A DNA stretch of 64,000 bases, from NCBI GenBank assembly GCA_008692225.1, contig VICG01000012.1, positions 1 through 64,000 of the forward strand. The letters run 5' to 3'. The stretch is from Monilinia fructicola. Its lineage: Eukaryota; Ascomycota; Leotiomycetes; Helotiales; Sclerotiniaceae. Below are positions 59,482 through 64,000 of this stretch, piece by piece; position 1 is the stretch's first letter, and every line of letters starts with the position of its first letter. Both the position numbers and the translations under genes were made by a program. The notes under the pieces are model-generated. The model was not told where the DNA came from. It made no database searches and saw only the letters and a program-made list of their open reading frames with translations.

Positions 59482-61253
59482 TATGAAGTCCTGATTTGTC
59501 TAAGAAAATGAAAGAGTATTTGGTTTCCAACGAAAGCTTAAAATACCGAGAGATGGAGGTGAGGAAACAAGAGCTGGGCTGATGAAGAAAGGCATGTTGA
59601 GAGAAGGTAGTATTCGATATTTATACTCATTTAGAATGAGAATAATTTGAATTCATTTCATTGAATATTCTTTTCCTCCCCGTTCCTCTCGTTTGATGGT
59701 GGACCTACGATTGCGGGGAAATGGCTAAGGCTACCACAGCGAAATTGATAGCGTATCCTTTCTGACGGGTGCCAGTTGATGGGATTGGTTCGGCATGGAC
59801 CGAACGAATGTTAGCTGGGTGAACATCTCCGGAATAGATCGACATTGAGCACAGAGATATAAGCGGAAGTCCGTACAGAAAGCGCTCGTGTACTCGATCT
59901 AAGCAAGCGAGGCAAGCTAAAAGGACTCGATAGTACACAGATCAGTTCGACGTTACCGCTACTAAAGAGTAAGGGTATCGATCTTCTCGAGTTCGTTGAG
60001 GAAAGGTGTTCTCGTGACCCTCAGTTGGCACCAACGGAGTTTATCTGAAGGATGGGGTTAAGATTGATTCGGTATAACTTTATGGATACACTATGGAGCC
60101 GACCAGTAAGTGGGTTACTAAAAGGCGGTGTTCGATGGCAGCTATGACAAATTGTGACCCTTTATCGTCCACTGTGGCTTGTTTGGCTTAGGAAACTGAT
60201 CACGACGATTACTCATATCATGGTTGATTCTATTTGAGTTACATTGCCAATACTATTGCAGTGAACTACTACCGGTATTCCCAGTATTACCATCTTCTTT
60301 GGAGCCTCAAAAGACCCAGGGTATGATAATGCTGCGTTGTCCTGCATGCAGGACTGGCTGTGGAGAAATCTGGGGAAGACTTCGGAGGAACAATTGGGTA
60401 TCTGCAACTACAAGGGAAAACCAACAACAGCAATACGCGACCTGCTTGCGGGGTGTAGTAGTACTAAATGTGCTGTATTTTCAATGAGGATCTCGGGACA
60501 AGATGACAAGCCAAGAATAGCATGATAATCCGCTTGCTCCTCTGGATTCAAGGACGAGCTGTACTGTATTGGTGCGCTACTGCGTTGGGACCTGCCCGTG
60601 GGTTTATTTGTCATACACACAGTAACACACCATTTTACTTTTCGGATACTTATCCTTGCCAGTGCACAAAAGGGCTTTATACTTTTTGTTACTGGTAGGG
60701 CTAGATTGATAATTCGACTTCGTGATCACGAACATCTTCGAGTGGCTTGAATGGCTAGAAGAAGACCATCTTTAGCAGAAAATTAGAGCATCAATTGTCT
60801 GAGAGTACATCGGACATTTTGATTGCATTTGAAAAATCTCCAGGAGTAAGATTCACATGTAATATATATTGCTAGCAACTTGAACGGCAGTTGAAAATTG
60901 TCTGAGTGCTTATGGCGATAGTGAACTTAACGTATGCCATCTGCATACAAAATCTTTTTTGTTCCGAGTACTTTGACTTTCCGTGATAGGAACTCTTCAG
61001 ATTTAATCCACCTAATAATTACTCCGTAGATTAAGCAATCGAGACCTGTGGGGCGTTAACAATTCTGGTGGACGCGAGGGTCCAAGCCTCCAAGGATTGC
61101 CCTTCCAATAGTGTCTCAACAATGGAAGAAAAAAAAAAAAAAAAACTGAGAACGTGAAGGGTATACCGCCGCCTCAACAAGTAAGTTGCAACATGGGGCA
61201 TTCCGGGTCCACCATAGATACCAAAATCTATGATCCAGCCCGCGATTTGTGCC
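59482..61253. other. Intergenic 1.8 kb
   Basis: No gene that I can support. Frames near 60,224-60,620 lie on opposite strands over the same bases and have no family resemblance. A poly(A) run of 21 bases sits at about 61,126-61,146, and ACTCCGTA near 61,020. The cutinase promoter must lie in the first few hundred bases. Confidence 0.45.
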
Positions 61254-64000
61254 CTACTCAACTTCTTCAATTCTTGGTCTGGACGCGTTTACATTTCCCC
61301 TGACCGGTGTAATATTCAGACCGGCCAAGTTCTCAATACCACGGAAACTTAAATCCTCGATTGCACCACCACTTGAATACCCAGCCGGCATCAAAGAATT
61401 CATTTGCCACGACTCCATTCCTTCTACAACGTCTTTGGCATGCTGCCTGACTAAACCATCATTATCTGTACTTTGAACGTATTTGAGTATCCTGGTCATA
61501 TCATCTAGGCTCTGCCCCACGAATCCAAATCCTAACTTTTTTCCTTCAGATCTTGCTTTGTCTAACGAACGGACAAAACTCATAACGAGTAGAATCGCAG
61601 ATCGACGAAGAATTCCCTTCTCAACTTCTGGCTCCAAGGTGAGAATGTGAATACTGAGGTCTACAGACATGGATATTGGCTTGGATCCGATGCCTGTCAC
61701 GTTACATTCTATAGCTTCCCCAAGAACAGCCAAAGCAGATGAACGGATGCGTACGTCTTCCGTTCCACGCTTGCTTTCCCAACCTGAAGTTATTTGAAAA
61801 AGTAGCTCATATTCGGGATGGAGGGCATCCGGCTCGATGACTTCATCCAGTTGAGGCACTGGGCCGTCCCATGCTTCTTCTGCTTCTACTATTTTCTTTT
61901 TCTGCAATTTATCTCGTTTCAGTTGTTCGGCTTCAGCTTTTGGTCGATATCCTCTTCGGCCAGCGATGAAAAGCAGACCTTCGCAAACTGTTCGTGCGAT
62001 GTCACCTGTAAAATTTGCCGGCGAAGATTGAATTACTTGAAGTAAGGCTTCTCCAAGTCTCAAGCGCGCATCAACATCATAATCCTCATTCCCATCCGCA
62101 TAACGCTCAATAAGGTCCCTGAGGACAGCTTTAGGGTGAGCCTTTGAAAGGTCAACGAAACACCTGATTGCCCGAAGATAAACATATTCTTCGGAGTCTT
62201 GAAGTAGAGAGGAGAATAATACTAGAAGCGCCGGAATATCTAGTATTGCACTATGAGTGCTGATGAGGTTTTGAATAAGTTCAACACCTTGAACCCTGAC
62301 GGGAGGAGGGGATTCAACAGAGGTCAGATATGACATGGCAAGATTGTAAGTTTTTCGATCCTCAATTGCTCTACTAGGAACATTTTCGGATAGCGACCCA
62401 CTTGACTCATGTATGACATGACGAAATTGTAGGACTATGAGCAGGTTTTGTGCGGTTTGTGACGACTCTGTGTTCGCTCTCCGATCATAGGTTCGGAGCG
62501 ACGATTCGATTCTTTCTAAGAAAGGTTCTATTGCAGGGGTTGGCTTGAAGTTTGGTGATGTAAGGATGATGTTCAAAAGACTTAAGGCAATGGCAACAAT
62601 GCCCTCTTGGTCTTCTGAATCTTCAGTTTCAGCGACAGAGTCACTCAATACTCCATCAACCAACTCCACTACCTGCTTCGAATCTTGGACCAGTTTCTCT
62701 GGCATAGTATTGATCATTTCTTGTAAAACCTTTGCTTCAATAAGTTTCGTCTTGGCATCATCCTCGTCCACTGTGAATGAAGCACTTAGCACGATAGATG
62801 GGGTCGTCTTAGTCTTTGCTTGTGAGAGCCATTTCTGGCATAAAGTCAAAAAGATTTGAGATATCTGAGAATCGGAATCGGGAGTATCGTTCAAAAGAAT
62901 AACGAACCTTTCAACGGCTGTATTTATTTGCTCAATATCAAGAATTTGATTAGTGTTGGTATGATCTGATAGTTTCTCGATTTGAATGCCTCTTTCATCA
63001 CTCGATAGACGATAAACCCAGCTCTTTTTATTCTGGTCAGACCTTCCTTTAAATAGGATGTTTTGTAAAATTTTAGAAAGAGGGCCTTCCATGTTATTGG
63101 GTACCGTTGATGAAGAGAGCTGCAGCAGAATTTTCAACAGTTTTTCAGCAGAAATACGAGATTCTCCGGTACCATTTTCCTGTTTGAAACAAAATAATGC
63201 CCATAGTGGTAGGAGAATTGGATTAAGAAGACGTTTGGTCAGTGATGGATGTGGATGTGATGTTACCAGAGCAAGTAATCGTCGTAGAGCCCTTGCAAGA
63301 TCTTCCACTGTGACAAGAACTTCTGGCATTCCAAGAACTACTACTTCTTCACCACATAACTTTCTTTTTATGGATGAAGGAATGAGGGCTGGATCTATCG
63401 TTCCAATTATTGGTTCAACTAAAGCTTGCCATCCGGGTGCACCTAAGTGAATCAGCATGTGTGATGAAAAATAGCAATCATCTCCTCTCTACCTGGCGCC
63501 CCATAGATCTTGCGACCCAATATTCCAAAGCCAATGATATAAGAAGCTGCTTTGTCCATTTCTTTCTCGCCCTTTCCATCGAGGAGGTCAAATAATTGAG
63601 GGGCAATACCACCAAACCATTCTTCTGCTGACATGCCTTGTGGAGGTGAAGACAAAAGTCTCGATGCGGAGCTCATGGCTTCATGAGAAATATTTACTGA
63701 ACGACTACCCACCGACTCCGATGCCTTCATACTTGCATTACTCGGATGTATTGAAAAAACAAATTCAATTGTATCTTGAACACCACGCGGTCTCAGAGGA
63801 AGCCGAGCCAAGGCTTGGATCAGAGGATTTCGTAACCAAGGTTGCACCCTATTTGGTTGGACAAGAAGATTCAAAACGGGCATGAGTTTTAAGGTGGATT
63901 GACTATTGGAAAGTTAGGACTCCCCATGAAGAAATCAAAGATGTCTCGTACCCTTCAATCAACTGGTCAAATTCATGTTGTGATTGAGATCTCGTACTTT
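61254..64000 (-). CDS. RTP1: RTP1/TANGO6-like protein, 5' part outside the window
   Basis: Exons 63,442-61,254, 63,902-63,493 and from 63,952 off the right edge, with introns of 50 and 49 bp and consistent phases (APG/APGWQ and LIEG/QSTLKL joins). The visible part is about 880 residues of helical, ARM/HEAT-like sequence. The RTP1 C-terminal domains are recognisable by DSEEYVYLRAIRCFVDLSKA plus AVLRDLIERYAD, then CEGLLFIAGRRGYRPK, RIRSSALAVLGEAIECN and KGILRRSAILLVMSFVRSLD. In yeast Rtp1 assists nuclear import of RNA polymerase II. The animal relative is TANGO6. A charged KRDKLQKKKIVEAEEAWDGP insert and a loose tail (NVNASRPRIEEVE) are also present. Frame intact. The N-terminus and start codon cannot be seen. 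Confidence 0.87.

Noticed and set aside
61249..63450. Plus-strand frames inside the RTP1-like gene
   Set aside because: Antisense shadows of a long, domain-bearing exon.

Overview
The window is the left end of a chromosome of a filamentous ascomycete. It begins with about 22 copies of CCCTAA. The protein-coding genes have short spliceosomal introns (46-200 bp, GT..AG), and several products are typical of plant-associated Leotiomycetes (cutinase, glutaminase GtaA type, secreted App1-like protein, histidine-acid-phosphatase-like protein). I infer Sclerotiniaceae (Botrytis or a close relative). The genus is a guess from gene style, not proven.

Region 1 (1 to about 27.2 kb) is subtelomeric, extremely AT-rich and essentially gene-free. 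It holds a dispersed repeat family (copies at about 0.46-1.46, 1.47-2.21, 2.21-2.63, 4.64-5.51 and 15.35-16.79 kb). Each copy ends in a GC-rich hairpin, GCGGGCCACCACC..GGTGGTGGCCCGC. There are several tandem arrays (periods 18, 109, 45/57, 45, 71 and 213 bp). A complete but dead Ty3/Gypsy-type LTR retrotransposon lies on the minus strand at 16,989-25,856. It has two 143-bp LTRs, a perfect 5-bp target duplication (GATAA), a polypurine tract, and decayed reverse transcriptase and integrase. The two LTRs differ at about 21 of 143 positions, all transitions by my hand alignment. That pattern fits repeat-induced point mutation (RIP).

Region 2 (about 27.2-30.2 kb) is a transition zone holding broken, unrecognised coding pieces.

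Region 3 (30.2-64 kb) is ordinary gene space. In order: a TRFH plus Myb telomere-repeat-binding-factor-like gene (-), a 6-kb intergenic stretch rich in microsatellites and TACGGAGTA motifs, an NAD(P)-dependent aldehyde dehydrogenase (+), a membrane-anchored histidine-acid-phosphatase-like protein lacking its catalytic motifs (+), a decayed or poorly resolved membrane-protein gene (-), an 80-aa one-helix protein (+), an F-box-like gene overlapping a 126-aa unknown gene (-), a small unknown gene (-), a secreted App1-like (DUF2183) protein (+), a GtaA-type glutaminase (-), a cutinase (-), and most of an RTP1/TANGO6-like gene (-) that runs off the right edge. The App1-like, glutaminase and cutinase genes are three neighbouring extracellular or surface proteins.

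A cross-cutting observation is that five gene models each need one or two single-base indels to keep the family reading frame, mostly in short homopolymers. The ALDH, glutaminase, cutinase and RTP1 models need none. Either the assembly has uncorrected long-read indels or several of these genes are being lost near the chromosome end. I did not find a convincing new multi-gene system. The most unusual items are the catalytically stripped phosphatase-like receptor-shaped protein, the hairpin-capped subtelomeric repeat, the 323-codon open minisatellite and the gene overlap at 50 kb.
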